A DNA stretch of 64,000 nt from JAISST01 sp050434145 (GCF_050434145.1 NZ_JBNPVX010000007.1:17751-81750), one strand, 5' to 3'; numbered from the stretch's first letter, positions 16,924-27,087 are shown. A program made the numbers and translations. The notes: generated by a model from the letters alone, not told the origin.

Positions 16924-18918
16924 ATGGATAAAACAAAATTGAAAAAAATTTTAATTAGGATAATAATTGTATGCTTTATCAATGGATGTTCTAATAATGA
17001 TAAAAAAAACAATGATTCTACAATTAAAGTTGATGGGGGACAAATTGGTATGACTGCCAGAAGTGGTGGAAATGATTATGTTGAAAACAATGGGAGAATA
17101 GAAGTATTTGCTGATGGAGTAGGGATGAAAGCTATTGGTGGCCCTACAATGAAAAGAGCAAAAAACTATAAAGATATATATGTCAAAGGTGATGAAGCTG
17201 TAGGGATGCTAGCAACTAGTGATGAATCAGAAGCTATTAATTATGGGATAATATATGTAGAAAATACTGAAGGTGGTACTGCTATGAAAGCAAAACATTA
17301 TGGTACTGCAATAAATGGGAAAAATGGTGTAATACATGTAGATAAAGAGAATTCTTATGGTATGATTGCTGAAGGAGATGGTAGTATTGCAATAAATTAT
17401 GGCATCATAAATGTCAACAAGAAAAATTCCTATGCAATGATTTCTATTGGTACAGGCAGCAAAGCGATAAATTATGGAACTATACATCTAAATCATTCCT
17501 CTCTTGACAAAGATAATGCTCTATTAAAAATATCAAATGGAAAAATTATCAACTATGGTTCTATAGTGAATCATCATGGTTCTCTTGTTACCATGTCATT
17601 GGCAAGAGGTATTTCTTATGCTGTTGGTACAACACCATCTGGAACATATGGTACAATATTTTCAAAAGCTATTGCTCTTGAAGGCAATCTAGAAATATCA
17701 GCAGATATAGCAGCTGAAAATTATAATGATTTGTATATACTAAAATATATTGTAAAGTCAGAAAATATCAAGATTAATGAAAGTTTTGAACTATCATCTA
17801 CTTCTCTCCTCTATGATGCATCTTATACTAAAACCAATGATGGATTAGATGGAATTTTAACACGAAATAAAAATACTATTAAAAGTCTAGTTTCTGCTGT
17901 AGAAAGCGAAATAACTTATATATTTGACAAAGCTATTGATGATAAAGCTTATAGAGAAACACTAACAAATGATTCTCGCGAATTATTAAAAAATGTATTT
18001 GATGCTACTTCATCTAAAACAATGCTTTCTTATACATTGAACGATTTGTCAGGTTACATACATGGAAATATTCCTAGACAAATATTTAGGATAAAGGATA
18101 CATTCAATCATCATGATTCATCTATAATATCTTCATTGGGAAAAAGTGACTTCAATTTTACATATATTAGTTCTTTTGATAAGACAGATGGTAGATATGG
18201 TATAAAAGGATATGAGAGTAAATTGAATGGAGTTTTGGGAGCAGCAAAGGTAAGTGATGGACTATATGGGACAATAGGATATGGGCATAGTGATATAGAT
18301 TATAATAATTCTACTGGAAAAATAGATACTATCCATTTGAGTCTATATAAATATAAAGAAATTAATGGGTTTGACTTGAAATTAGGAATAATTGGTGAAT
18401 ATAATATTCATGAAACAAATAGAAAAATAAAGAGTTTTAATGAAAATGCAAAGTCTAAATATAATTCTTATTTAGTTGGTTTAAATGGTGAACTAAGTAA
18501 GACTTATGGTAATACCCTCTATATAACACCATCACTTGGTTTTGAACTTAGTTATGTAAAATATGAAAATTTTGCAGAAAAAGGGTCAATAGCCAGTGTC
18601 TCTATTTCTTCAGAAGATTATCTGTCAGTTGTACCAGATCTGGAATTAAGACTAGGAAAGAAATTTAATTTTGTAGATATATATGCTAGCATAAAATATT
18701 CTTATGAATTAGGCAATGTAGAAAAAAATCCAGAAATTAAACTAGGAAACTTTGATAGTTATCATCTTTCAAGTGATGAATTAAAAGGGACTTCAATGGA
18801 AGTGAAAGTAGGTTTAACTACATCATATAAGTCATTTTCACTAATGACTGAAGTAGGAAAGAATTATGGAAAAAGGGATAATAAATTTGTGAAAGTAGGA
18901 TTTGGTTATACCTTCTAA
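16924..18918 (+). CDS. Autotransporter-like surface protein with lipobox
   Basis: The 664-residue protein starts with a lipoprotein-type signal (IIVCFINGC, Cys22). A passenger of about 23-residue repeats follows, roughly residues 40-215, of the type 'AINYG.I.V...NSYGMI..G.GS', likely a beta helix. The last 280 residues alternate aromatic and polar residues as in an outer-membrane barrel, ending VKVGFGYTF with the terminal Phe required for barrel assembly. GGAGGG precedes the ATG. Fusobacterial autotransporters have this barrel type. A lipidated cysteine on an autotransporter is unusual. The short passenger suggests a surface-fixed rather than secreted protein. Confidence 0.8.
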   Translation: MDKTKLKKILIRIIIVCFINGCSNNDKKNNDSTIKVDGGQIGMTARSGGNDYVENNGRIEVFADGVGMKAIGGPTMKRAKNYKDIYVKGDEAVGMLATSDESEAINYGIIYVENTEGGTAMKAKHYGTAINGKNGVIHVDKENSYGMIAEGDGSIAINYGIINVNKKNSYAMISIGTGSKAINYGTIHLNHSSLDKDNALLKISNGKIINYGSIVNHHGSLVTMSLARGISYAVGTTPSGTYGTIFSKAIALEGNLEISADIAAENYNDLYILKYIVKSENIKINESFELSSTSLLYDASYTKTNDGLDGILTRNKNTIKSLVSAVESEITYIFDKAIDDKAYRETLTNDSRELLKNVFDATSSKTMLSYTLNDLSGYIHGNIPRQIFRIKDTFNHHDSSIISSLGKSDFNFTYISSFDKTDGRYGIKGYESKLNGVLGAAKVSDGLYGTIGYGHSDIDYNNSTGKIDTIHLSLYKYKEINGFDLKLGIIGEYNIHETNRKIKSFNENAKSKYNSYLVGLNGELSKTYGNTLYITPSLGFELSYVKYENFAEKGSIASVSISSEDYLSVVPDLELRLGKKFNFVDIYASIKYSYELGNVEKNPEIKLGNFDSYHLSSDELKGTSMEVKVGLTTSYKSFSLMTEVGKNYGKRDNKFVKVGFGYTF

Positions 18919-18923
18919 AAAGA

Positions 18924-18958
18924 AAAAACCAAGCAAATTGGTATTTTGCTTGGTTTTT
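18924..18958. terminator. Bidirectional terminator
   Basis: AAAAACCAAGCAAA pairs with TTTGCTTGGTTTTT between the convergent autotransporter and alcohol dehydrogenase genes. Confidence 0.85.
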
Positions 18959-18976
18959 AATTATATTTAATTCTAA

Positions 18977-20125
18977 TTAATACGCCTTCTTATACAATCC
19001 TAATATATCATCCAATGTTACATCTTTTGGATTACCACCTGTACAAACATCAGCTAATGCATCTTTTGATAATTTATTAAGTGAATCTTCTGGTATATTG
19101 ATTTCCTTTAATGTCTGAGGAATATTAATATCCTTTGATAATTGTCTCACTGCTGCTACTGCTGCTTTTGCTGCATCTTCCCTTGTCATTCCTGTAATAT
19201 TTACTCCCATAGCCTTTGCTATATCCCCATATTTATCTATACATGCTGACATATTGAATTCCATTACTATTGGTAATAATAATGCATTGGCTACTCCATG
19301 TGGGACATCAAATACTGCTCCCAATGGGTGAGCCATAGAGTGAACTATTCCCAATCCTACATTACTAAATCCCATGCCAGCCACATATTGAGCTACACTC
19401 ATAGCGTCCATATCTGTAATATTTTTATCTTTTACTGCTCCTCTCAAATGCTTTGCTATTAATTCAATAGCTTTTATTTCAAACATATCAGATATAGTAT
19501 GTGCTCCCTTTGTAATATATCCTTCTATAGCATGAGTCAGTGCGTCCATCCCTGTTGCTGCTACCAACGAATTTGGCATTGTTAGCATTAATTCTGGATC
19601 AACTATTGCGACCAATGGAATATCTTTGGGATCAACACAAACCATTTTTCTATTTTCTTCTTCATCTATTATTACATAATTGATAGTAACTTCTGCTGCT
19701 GTACCACATGTAGTAGGAAACGCAATAATAGGAACACATTTACTATGAGTAGGTGCCACTCCTTCCAATGATCTAATATCAGCAAATTCTGGATTATTTT
19801 TCACTATAGCAATAGCTTTTGCAGTATCTATTACACTTCCTCCTCCTATTGCTATTATAAAATCAGCTTCTGACTTATTATAAGCTTCTAGCCCATCCTT
19901 ACAATTCTTTATAGTTGGATTTTGTTTAATATTTGTAAATTTTTCATATGGAATATTCGCATTATCCAATAATATTGTAACTTTTTCTAGTACTCCACAT
20001 TTATCAAGCACTTCATCTCCTACTATTAATGCTTTATTATAATTTCTTGACTTTACCTCTGTTACTAATTCACTTCTGATTCCTGCTCCAAAATAACTAG
20101 TCTCATTTAAAATGTATCTTGCCAT
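18977..20125 (-). CDS. Iron-containing alcohol dehydrogenase (FucO/lactaldehyde reductase-like)
   Basis: 382 residues, the FucO length. The NAD-binding GGGSVIDTAKAIAI (about residue 95) and the iron-ligand region GMDALTHAIEGYITKGAH, then HSMAHPLGAVFDVPHGVANA (His, His, His), define the family. The start MARYILNETSYFGAG resembles FucO. It reduces aldehydes to alcohols with NADH, here plausibly lactaldehyde to propane-1,2-diol, although the family is promiscuous. It stands alone with AAGGAGG before the ATG and no fucose or rhamnose genes nearby, so a general fermentative role in NADH reoxidation is as likely. Confidence 0.9.
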   Translation of the reverse strand: MARYILNETSYFGAGIRSELVTEVKSRNYNKALIVGDEVLDKCGVLEKVTILLDNANIPYEKFTNIKQNPTIKNCKDGLEAYNKSEADFIIAIGGGSVIDTAKAIAIVKNNPEFADIRSLEGVAPTHSKCVPIIAFPTTCGTAAEVTINYVIIDEEENRKMVCVDPKDIPLVAIVDPELMLTMPNSLVAATGMDALTHAIEGYITKGAHTISDMFEIKAIELIAKHLRGAVKDKNITDMDAMSVAQYVAGMGFSNVGLGIVHSMAHPLGAVFDVPHGVANALLLPIVMEFNMSACIDKYGDIAKAMGVNITGMTREDAAKAAVAAVRQLSKDINIPQTLKEINIPEDSLNKLSKDALADVCTGGNPKDVTLDDILGLYKKAY

Positions 20126-20407
20126 TCTTTCCTCCTTAAGTCGATTATATCAACGATAAATTAATAAAATAAGATAACCCTAAGTTTTACTAAAACAATG
20201 TTTATTCTAGAATATTATATGTACAATAGGCATTATGAATTTAAGTCATACCTAATTAAAATTATATTTAATAATATTATATTTGTCAATATCTTTAACG
20301 AGCATTCTTTTAGCACAAAAAGATTCAAGTTTCATCATAAAATCACTTGTCTATTTCCTAATAATATTCTACTAAAAATTTTATATTAGAAAATATAAAA
20401 ATAGTGC

Positions 20408-20475
20408 TTGACACTTTTTAAAAAATATAATATTATGTTCTTGTACAATTAGCACTCTTATATGATGAGTGCTAA
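20408..20475 (+). promoter_or_regulatory. groESL promoter with CIRCE operator
   Basis: TTGACA (20408-20413), 17 bases, TATTAT (20431-20436), then a perfect CIRCE element TTAGCACTC-N9-GAGTGCTAA (20449-20475) at the start of transcription. CIRCE is the binding site of the HrcA repressor, so the operon is heat-shock controlled. hrcA is not in the window. The rest of the 388-base gap upstream holds nothing I recognise. Confidence 0.95.
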
Positions 20476-20513
20476 CAAATAAAAAATAATATTTTTAAGG
20501 AGGATTAATCAAT

Positions 20514-20783
20514 ATGAAAATCAAACCAATAGGAGAAAGAGTATTAATTAAACCTATAAAAGAAGAAGAAAAAACAGCCAGTGGAATTATTCTTCCTGGT
20601 GCTAGTGACAAAGAAAAGCCAAATTTAGGTGTTGTCATTGCTGTAGGAAAAGGAGAAAAATTAGAGGATATCAAGACTAATCAAACTATTGTTTATAACA
20701 AATATGCTGGTACTGAGATTAAAGATGGTGAAGAAAAATATATTATCCTTAATGGGGAAGATGTATTAGCTGTAGTAGAATAA
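20514..20783 (+). CDS. groES: Co-chaperonin GroES
   Basis: 89 residues with the GroES pattern: MKIKPIGERVLIKPIKEEEK, the mobile loop TASGIILPGASDKEKP, GVVIAVGKG, and YNKYAGTEIKDGEEKYIILN. It caps GroEL and closes the folding cage. AAGGAGG precedes the ATG. groEL follows after 59 bases, and the pair is controlled by the CIRCE element upstream. Confidence 0.98.
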   Translation: MKIKPIGERVLIKPIKEEEKTASGIILPGASDKEKPNLGVVIAVGKGEKLEDIKTNQTIVYNKYAGTEIKDGEEKYIILNGEDVLAVVE

Positions 20784-20842
20784 TTGTTTATTCTGAATAT
20801 TTATTGAAAAAATTTTATAAAATTAAAGGAGATTGATATAAA

Positions 20843-22459
20843 ATGGCTAAAATTTTGAAATTTGACGAGGAAGCAAGAAAAAAATTAGAAGTTGGTGTAA
20901 ATACTTTGGCAGATGCTGTAAAAATAACATTGGGCCCAAGAGGTAGAAATGTAGTATTAGAAAAGAGTTTTGGTTCTCCACTAATTACTAATGATGGAGT
21001 TACTATTGCTAAAGAAATAGAATTGGAAGATGCTTTTGAAAATATGGGAGCTCAATTAGTAAAAGAAGTTGCTACTAAAGCTAATGATGTAGCTGGTGAC
21101 GGAACTACTACAGCTACTATATTAGCTCAAGCTATTGTAAAAGAAGGATTAAAAATGGTTAGTGCTGGAGCCAATCCAATGTTTGTAAAAAGAGGAATTG
21201 AAAAAGCTACTAAAGAAGCTGTTAAACACTTACAATCTAAAGCTAAAAAAATCAAATCAAATAGTGAAATAGCTCAAGTTGCTTCTGTTTCTGCTGGTGA
21301 TGAGGAAATAGGAAAATTAATAGCACAAGCTATGGAGAAAGTAGGAGAAACTGGAGTAATCACTGTAGAAGAAGCTAAAGCTTTGGAAACTAATCTAGAA
21401 GTAGTAGAAGGAATGCAATTTGACAAAGGTTATGTATCACCTTATATGGTAACTGATACAGAAAGAATGGATGCAGAATTGGACAATCCTTATATTTTAA
21501 TTACTGATAAAAAGATTGCTAACATGAAAGATATCTTACCTATATTGGAACAAACTTTACAACAATCTAAACCAATGTTAATAATTGCAGATGACATTGA
21601 AGGAGAAGCTCTAACTACACTAGTAATTAACAAATTAAGAGGTAACTTAAATGTAGTTGCAGTAAAAGCTCCTGCATTTGGAGACAGAAGAAAAGCTATG
21701 CTAGAAGATATCGCAATTCTAACTGGTGGAGAAGTTATTTCTGATGAAAAAGGAATGAAATTAGAAGAAACTACTATGGAACAATTAGGAAAAGCTAAAA
21801 AAGTAAAAGTAACTAAGGACAATACAGTGGTAGTAGATGGAGCTGGTTCAAAAGATGCTCTTAAAGCACGAGTTGGGCTACTTAAGACTCAGATAGAAGA
21901 TTCTACTTCTGATTATGATAAAGAAAAATTACAAGAAAGATTGGCTAAATTATCAGGTGGTGTTGCAGTAATAAAAGTAGGAGCTGCTACTGAAACTGAA
22001 ATGAAAGATAAAAAATTGAGAATTGAAGACGCTCTTAATGCTACTCGTGCAGCTGTAGAAGAAGGAATAGTCCCTGGTGGCGGAATTATCTTACTTGAAA
22101 TACTTAAAGAAATGGAAAAATTCACTTTTGAAGGGGAAGAAGGAATTGGAGTAGAGATAGTTAAGAAATCTTTAACAGCGCCATTAAAACAAATAGCAGA
22201 AAATGCTGGTGTTGATGGTGCAGTGGTAGTAGAAAAAGTAAAAGGTCTAAAAGCTGGATTTGGTTTTAATGCAGCATCTGAAGAATATGTTGATATGGTA
22301 AAAGAAGGTATTATTGATCCAGCAAAAGTAACTCGTGCTGCCATACAAAATGCTGCTTCTGTAGCAGCCCTTATCTTAACCACTGAAGTTTTAATTGCTT
22401 CAAAAAAAGAACCAAAATCTGAAATGCCAAATCCTGGTATGATGCCTGGTATGATGTAA
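20843..22459 (+). CDS. groEL: Chaperonin GroEL
   Basis: 538 residues, full length, with the ATP-binding VKITLGPRGRNVVLEKSFG and AGDGTTTATILAQ, and the Gly/Met-rich tail MPNPGMMPGMM. It forms the double-ring folding chamber with GroES. AAAGGAG precedes the ATG, and a terminator follows 34 bases after the stop. No truncation or odd residue is visible. Confidence 0.98.
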   Translation: MAKILKFDEEARKKLEVGVNTLADAVKITLGPRGRNVVLEKSFGSPLITNDGVTIAKEIELEDAFENMGAQLVKEVATKANDVAGDGTTTATILAQAIVKEGLKMVSAGANPMFVKRGIEKATKEAVKHLQSKAKKIKSNSEIAQVASVSAGDEEIGKLIAQAMEKVGETGVITVEEAKALETNLEVVEGMQFDKGYVSPYMVTDTERMDAELDNPYILITDKKIANMKDILPILEQTLQQSKPMLIIADDIEGEALTTLVINKLRGNLNVVAVKAPAFGDRRKAMLEDIAILTGGEVISDEKGMKLEETTMEQLGKAKKVKVTKDNTVVVDGAGSKDALKARVGLLKTQIEDSTSDYDKEKLQERLAKLSGGVAVIKVGAATETEMKDKKLRIEDALNATRAAVEEGIVPGGGIILLEILKEMEKFTFEGEEGIGVEIVKKSLTAPLKQIAENAGVDGAVVVEKVKGLKAGFGFNAASEEYVDMVKEGIIDPAKVTRAAIQNAASVAALILTTEVLIASKKEPKSEMPNPGMMPGMM

Positions 22460-22492
22460 TAAAAATTATAAATATTTTTAAGAATAAGGAGC

Positions 22493-22520
22493 AATTTTGC
22501 TCCTTATTTTTTTATGCAAA
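22493..22520 (+). terminator. groESL terminator
   Basis: AATAAGGAGCA pairs with TGCTCCTTATT around a short T-rich loop, followed by a T run. Confidence 0.9.
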
Positions 22521-22667
22521 TTTGCAATTTTTTATTATATAACAAATACTCTGCAACATTAATATAATCAAAACGGCCAAAGAAAAATTTCTTTATTTAC
22601 AAAAAGTATAATATAATATATGTATAAACAAAATATAATAATAAAAAATTTTATATCAGGAGGTAAA

Positions 22668-23171
22668 ATGAGCTGCAAAGAAAATAACATCTGGTTTGAA
22701 GAATTAGATAATTACATTGATTCTTTTGATGAGAAGGAACAAGCTTTGATTGCAATATTGCACAAAGCTCAAAGTATTTTTGGATATTTACCTGAAGACT
22801 TACAAGAACATATTGCAAAAAAAATTAATATTCCAATCGCCAAAGTCAATGGAGTAGTCAGTTTTTACAATTATTTTACTACAGAACCAAAAGGAAAATA
22901 TCAAATATCAGTCTGTACTGGCACTGCATGTTATGTAAGAGGTGCCGACAATATTGTCAAAGAGTTTAAGAAAGAGCTAAAAATAGAAGTTGGTGGAATG
23001 ACAGAAGATGGTTTGTTCTCTCTAGATTGTCTACGATGTGTAGGAGCATGTGGCCTAGCCCCTGTAGTAGTCATAGGAAAAGATGTACATGGAAAGGTAA
23101 TGTCAAGTGATGTCAAAAAAATAATTGCAGGATACAAAAAATTAGAAGAAGAAACAAAATCTAAGACTTAA
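22668..23171 (+). CDS. hydC: NuoE-like [2Fe-2S] subunit of bifurcating hydrogenase
   Basis: The 167-residue product has the thioredoxin-like [2Fe-2S] fold of NuoE/HydC, with cysteines in SVCTGTACYVRG and DCLRCVGACGLAP (about residues 85-130). The N-terminal helical bundle (ALIAILHKAQSIFGYLP, VNGVVSFYNYFTTEPKGKY) is typical. I take the ATG at 22668 with AGGAGG five bases upstream; a longer frame from 22620 adds non-conserved residues. It is the first gene of hydCBA and passes electrons between NADH-oxidising HydB and HydA. Confidence 0.93.
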   Translation: MSCKENNIWFEELDNYIDSFDEKEQALIAILHKAQSIFGYLPEDLQEHIAKKINIPIAKVNGVVSFYNYFTTEPKGKYQISVCTGTACYVRGADNIVKEFKKELKIEVGGMTEDGLFSLDCLRCVGACGLAPVVVIGKDVHGKVMSSDVKKIIAGYKKLEEETKSKT

Positions 23172-23261
23172 TAACAAGTAAATAATGATATAAAGTAAGT
23201 AAATTAAGCATTGCTTCAAATTTCCAAATTGAAAATAACTTTAAAATTTTTAGGAGTGAAT

Positions 23262-25049
23262 ATGGAAAAAAAGAAAATATATGTGTGTGGTGGTACTGGT
23301 TGTATCTCCTCTAAAAGTGAAGATATTGTCAAAAATCTCAATATTTCCATCAAAAATAACAAATTACAAGATAATGTAGAAGTGATTTTAACAGGTTGTT
23401 TTGGATTTTGTGAAAAAGGGCCTATTATAAAAATAGTTCCTGACAACACATTTTATATAGAGGTAAAACCTGAAGATGCTACTAACATTATCGAAACAGA
23501 CATCATAAAAGGGGAAAAAATTGAAAAATTATTATATATTGATCCAAAAACAAATAAAAAAATTCATAATTCTGAAGATATGGAGTTTTATAAAAAGCAA
23601 GAACGTAGAGTTTTGAAAAATTGTGGTATTATTGACCCAGAAAACATAGATGATTTTCTTGACCATGATGGCTATGCTGCATTGAAGAAAGTCCTTACTA
23701 CTATGACTAGAGAAGAAGTCATTAATGAGGTGAAAAAATCAAAGCTACGTGGTAGAGGTGGTGGTGGATTTCCTACAGGATTAAAACTAGAAATTGCCTA
23801 TAAAAACGACAATCTTGAAAAATATATGGTTTGTAATGCTGATGAAGGTGATCCTGGAGCATTTATGGACCGATCAATTTTGGAAGGTGATCCTCACTCT
23901 GTGATTGAAGGAATGGCCATAGCAGCATATTCCATTGGTTCAAATTATGGATTAATATATATAAGAGCTGAGTATCCTTTGGCTATTCATAGACTGAGTG
24001 TTGCTGTTATGCAAGCAAAAGAAAATGGATTTTTAGGAAAAAATATATTGGGAACTGGTTTTGATTTTGATCTAGAACTTAAGTTTGGTGCTGGTGCTTT
24101 TGTATGTGGCGAGGAAACTGCATTAATTAAATCGATGGAAGGTAAAAGGGGCGAACCTACTTCAAAACCACCTTATCCATCTGAAAAAGGTTACTTGGCT
24201 AAACCTACAGTGGTTAATAATGTAGAAACTCTTGTTAATATTCCTAGAATACTTTTATATGGTGCAGACTGGTTCAAAGAAATCGGTACAGAAAATTCTC
24301 CTGGAACAAAAGTTTTTGCTCTATCTGGAAAAATAAATAATGTTGGTCTTGTGGAAGTTCCTATGGGAATTACCCTAAGAGAAATTATTTTTGAGATTGG
24401 AGAAGGTATCAAAAATAATAAGAAATTCAAAGCTGTACAAACTGGTGGACCATCTGGAGGTTGTCTTACAGAAAAAGATTTAGATACACAAATAGATTTT
24501 GATACCCTTAGTGCAAAAGGTTCTATTATGGGTTCTGGTGGAATGGTTGTAATGGATGAAGATGATTGTATGGTTGCTATTGCCAAATTTTTCTTAGAAT
24601 TTACACTAGATGAGTCATGTGGTAAATGTAGTCCATGTAGAATAGGAAATACACGTCTTCATGAAATTTTGGAAAAAATAACTCATGGTAGAGGTACTAT
24701 GGAAGACATAAAATTACTCAAGATTCTCTCTGAAACAGTGCAAACCACATCTCTTTGCGGATTAGGACAAACATCTCCAAATCCAATAATTTCTACCATG
24801 AAACAATTTGAAGATGAGTATATTGCTCATATAATAGATAAAAAGTGTCCTGCTAAATCATGTCAAGGTTTGATTGTATATGGAATAGATAAAAATAAAT
24901 GTGTAGGATGCACAGCCTGTGCACGTATATGTCCATCTGATGCTATTAAAGGTTTACCTAAAGAAAAGCATGCAATAAATCAAGATTTATGCATCAAATG
25001 TGGGACTTGTATTAGTGTATGTAGATTTTCAGCTATAACAATGGAATAG
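23262..25049 (+). CDS. hydB: NuoF-like FMN/NADH subunit of bifurcating hydrogenase
   Basis: 595 residues with, in order: an N-terminal [2Fe-2S] thioredoxin-like domain (YVCGGTGCISSK, GCFGFCEKGP); the NuoF flavin domain with RGRGGGGFPTGLKL and CNADEGDPGAFMDRS; an SLBB segment; a [4Fe-4S] motif SCGKCSPCRIG; and a C-terminal two-cluster ferredoxin (CVGCTACARICP, CIKCGTCISVC). This is the HydB plan of trimeric electron-bifurcating hydrogenases. The start at 23262 has AGGAG upstream; the frame upstream of it is unconserved. It oxidises or reduces NADH with ferredoxin in concert with HydA and HydC. Confidence 0.95.
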   Translation: MEKKKIYVCGGTGCISSKSEDIVKNLNISIKNNKLQDNVEVILTGCFGFCEKGPIIKIVPDNTFYIEVKPEDATNIIETDIIKGEKIEKLLYIDPKTNKKIHNSEDMEFYKKQERRVLKNCGIIDPENIDDFLDHDGYAALKKVLTTMTREEVINEVKKSKLRGRGGGGFPTGLKLEIAYKNDNLEKYMVCNADEGDPGAFMDRSILEGDPHSVIEGMAIAAYSIGSNYGLIYIRAEYPLAIHRLSVAVMQAKENGFLGKNILGTGFDFDLELKFGAGAFVCGEETALIKSMEGKRGEPTSKPPYPSEKGYLAKPTVVNNVETLVNIPRILLYGADWFKEIGTENSPGTKVFALSGKINNVGLVEVPMGITLREIIFEIGEGIKNNKKFKAVQTGGPSGGCLTEKDLDTQIDFDTLSAKGSIMGSGGMVVMDEDDCMVAIAKFFLEFTLDESCGKCSPCRIGNTRLHEILEKITHGRGTMEDIKLLKILSETVQTTSLCGLGQTSPNPIISTMKQFEDEYIAHIIDKKCPAKSCQGLIVYGIDKNKCVGCTACARICPSDAIKGLPKEKHAINQDLCIKCGTCISVCRFSAITME

Positions 25050-25063
25050 GGAGGAGTGTGCTA

Positions 25064-26818
25064 ATGAAAATGATAAAAATTAAAATAGATGGTAAAACCA
25101 TAATTACTCCTGAAGGGACTACTATCCTCAATGCAGCATTAAAAGCTGGAATAAATATTCCTAACTTATGCTATATGGAGATGAAGGAAGTAGGATATAA
25201 GAACCATTGTGCCTCTTGTAGAATATGTGTGGTAGAAGTAAAAGGAATGAAAAGGTTAGTACCATCATGTACTACTCCAGTAATTCAAGGTATGGAAATA
25301 GTCACTAATTCTGTAAATGTAATGAACAAAAGGAGAGTTATCCTAGAATTACTCTTATCTGATCATCCTAAAGATTGCCTTACATGTGGTAAAAACGGCT
25401 GTTGTCAATTACAAGAAATATCAATTGATTTTGGATTAAGAGAAATCAGATTTGAAGGAAAAGAATCTAAACACTATAGGCAAAAATCTGTAGCTATAAC
25501 AAAAGATATTTCAAAATGCATAATGTGCAGAAGATGTGAAACTATGTGTGAGGAAATACAAAGCTGCAGTATTCTTACTGGTATTGGAAGAGGATTTGAA
25601 GTAGTAGTAAACACTGCTTTCAACCGCAACCTTACAGATACTAAGTGCACATTTTGTGGACAATGTGTTGCTGTTTGTCCTGTAGGCGCTTTGTATGAAA
25701 CTGATAATTATTATAAACTAACTGAAGATATAACCAATGAAAATAAAACTGTAATTGTACAGATGGCCCCTGCTGTAAGAGTTGCCCTTGGTGAACTATT
25801 TGGAATGCCGCCTGGTACTGATCTCACAAAAAAAATAGTAGCTGGATTAAGAAAATTGAAATTTGATGCAGTATTTGATACAAATTTTGCTGCTGATGTT
25901 ACTATTGTCGAAGAATCTACAGAACTAAAAAATAGGTTAGACAAATATTTAAAAGGTGATCAAAAAGTCAAATTACCTTTATTCACTTCTTGTTGTCCTG
26001 CTTGGGTAAGATTTTTGGAATTAAATTACCCACAATTAGTAGAGAATCTTTCCTCTACTAAATCTCCACAACAAGTATTTGGGACTATTTCAAAAGAAAT
26101 TTGGGCGAAAAAAATGGGAATTCCAAAAGAAAATGTTGTATGTGTTTCTATTATGCCTTGTGTTGCTAAAAAATATGAAGCTTCAAGGCCAGAATTTGAA
26201 AATAATGGCATTTTTGATGTAGATTATTCTATTACTACTAGAGAGCTCTCTCGAATTTTTCATCAATATAATATAAATTTATTAAATCTTGAAGATAGTG
26301 AATTTGATAATCCAATGGGAGAATCTACAGGTGCTGCAGATATTTTTGGTAGAACTGGTGGAGTATTAGAAGCTGCCACTCGTACTTTGTATGAAATGGA
26401 AACAAATGGAAAGTTAGATAACCTTGACTTTAATGCTATGAGAGGTTTTGAAGAAGTTAGAGTTGCCAATGTCAGTGTAGATAGTAAAGTGAATCTAAGA
26501 TTAGCTGTAGTTCATGGATTGGGCGCTGCAAGAAAATTAATTGAAAAAATACTAAATGGTGAAGAAGAATTTCATGCTGTAGAAGTAATGGCCTGCAAAG
26601 GAGGATGTATCGGTGGTGGTGGCCAGCCATATCATTATGGAGATTTTTCTGTAATAAAGAAGCGATATGATGCTTTACAAGATATGGATTATAAAAGTGA
26701 TATTAGATTATCACATGAAAATCCTTCAGTAAAAACTTTATATGAAAAAGAATTGGATGAGCCTTATTTTGGAAAACTAGCTCATAAGCTTTTCCATGTA
26801 AAATACAATAATAAATAA
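25064..26818 (+). CDS. hydA: [FeFe]-hydrogenase catalytic subunit
   Basis: 584 residues: an N-terminal [2Fe-2S] ferredoxin (NLCYMEMKEVGYKNHCASCR), a His-Cys cluster (HPKDCLTCGKNGCC), a two-[4Fe-4S] domain (CIMCRRCETMC, CTFCGQCVAVCPVGAL), then the H-cluster motifs TSCCPAWV (308-315), MPCVAKK (364-370) and ACKGGCIGGGGQPY (510-523). All H-cluster cysteines are present. It produces H2 in the cytoplasm with electrons from NADH and reduced ferredoxin via HydBC. The ATG at 25064 lies seven bases after GGAGGAG; a GTG six bases earlier is too close. Closely spaced hydCBA genes indicate one operon. Confidence 0.97.
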   Translation: MKMIKIKIDGKTIITPEGTTILNAALKAGINIPNLCYMEMKEVGYKNHCASCRICVVEVKGMKRLVPSCTTPVIQGMEIVTNSVNVMNKRRVILELLLSDHPKDCLTCGKNGCCQLQEISIDFGLREIRFEGKESKHYRQKSVAITKDISKCIMCRRCETMCEEIQSCSILTGIGRGFEVVVNTAFNRNLTDTKCTFCGQCVAVCPVGALYETDNYYKLTEDITNENKTVIVQMAPAVRVALGELFGMPPGTDLTKKIVAGLRKLKFDAVFDTNFAADVTIVEESTELKNRLDKYLKGDQKVKLPLFTSCCPAWVRFLELNYPQLVENLSSTKSPQQVFGTISKEIWAKKMGIPKENVVCVSIMPCVAKKYEASRPEFENNGIFDVDYSITTRELSRIFHQYNINLLNLEDSEFDNPMGESTGAADIFGRTGGVLEAATRTLYEMETNGKLDNLDFNAMRGFEEVRVANVSVDSKVNLRLAVVHGLGAARKLIEKILNGEEEFHAVEVMACKGGCIGGGGQPYHYGDFSVIKKRYDALQDMDYKSDIRLSHENPSVKTLYEKELDEPYFGKLAHKLFHVKYNNK

Positions 26819-26829
26819 AATATAACTAG

Positions 26830-26880
26830 GTAAAAATCACTAAATTTTTTATATAAAGTTTTTGTGATTTTTACTAATTT
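26830..26880 (+). terminator. Probable terminator of the hyd operon
   Basis: GTAAAAATCAC (26830-26840) pairs perfectly with GTGATTTTTAC (26864-26874), 11 bases after the hydA stop. The T tract after it is short. Confidence 0.55.
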
Positions 26881-27041
26881 ATGATACAATATCATAAATA
26901 ATTTTAGAGAAAATATAGTTATTTGGAATAAATAACTATATAGGTAATGAAGGTTAAAATATAAATTTAACATTTCTAGCTACTTTTTATAGTAGGTTGT
27001 TTTTGTCTCATAAAATTATTAAATAATAAAATATTAAAACA

Positions 27042-27087
27042 AGGAGGATTAATAGATAAGCTATCAAACTATCTATTGTATTGAATG
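27042..27087 (+). promoter_or_regulatory. Shine-Dalgarno separated from mscS start by a hairpin
   Basis: AGGAGG (27042-27047) is 37 bases from the only possible in-frame start, since a TGA stop sits directly before the ATG at 27085. The spacer contains a perfect 8-bp hairpin, AATAGATA (27051-27058) with TATCTATT (27070-27077). Folded, it leaves about ten bases between the ribosome site and the ATG. Confidence 0.55.

Noticed and set aside
21913..22494. A 193-codon antisense frame over groEL.
   Set aside because: It is a shadow of the strongly biased groEL codons.
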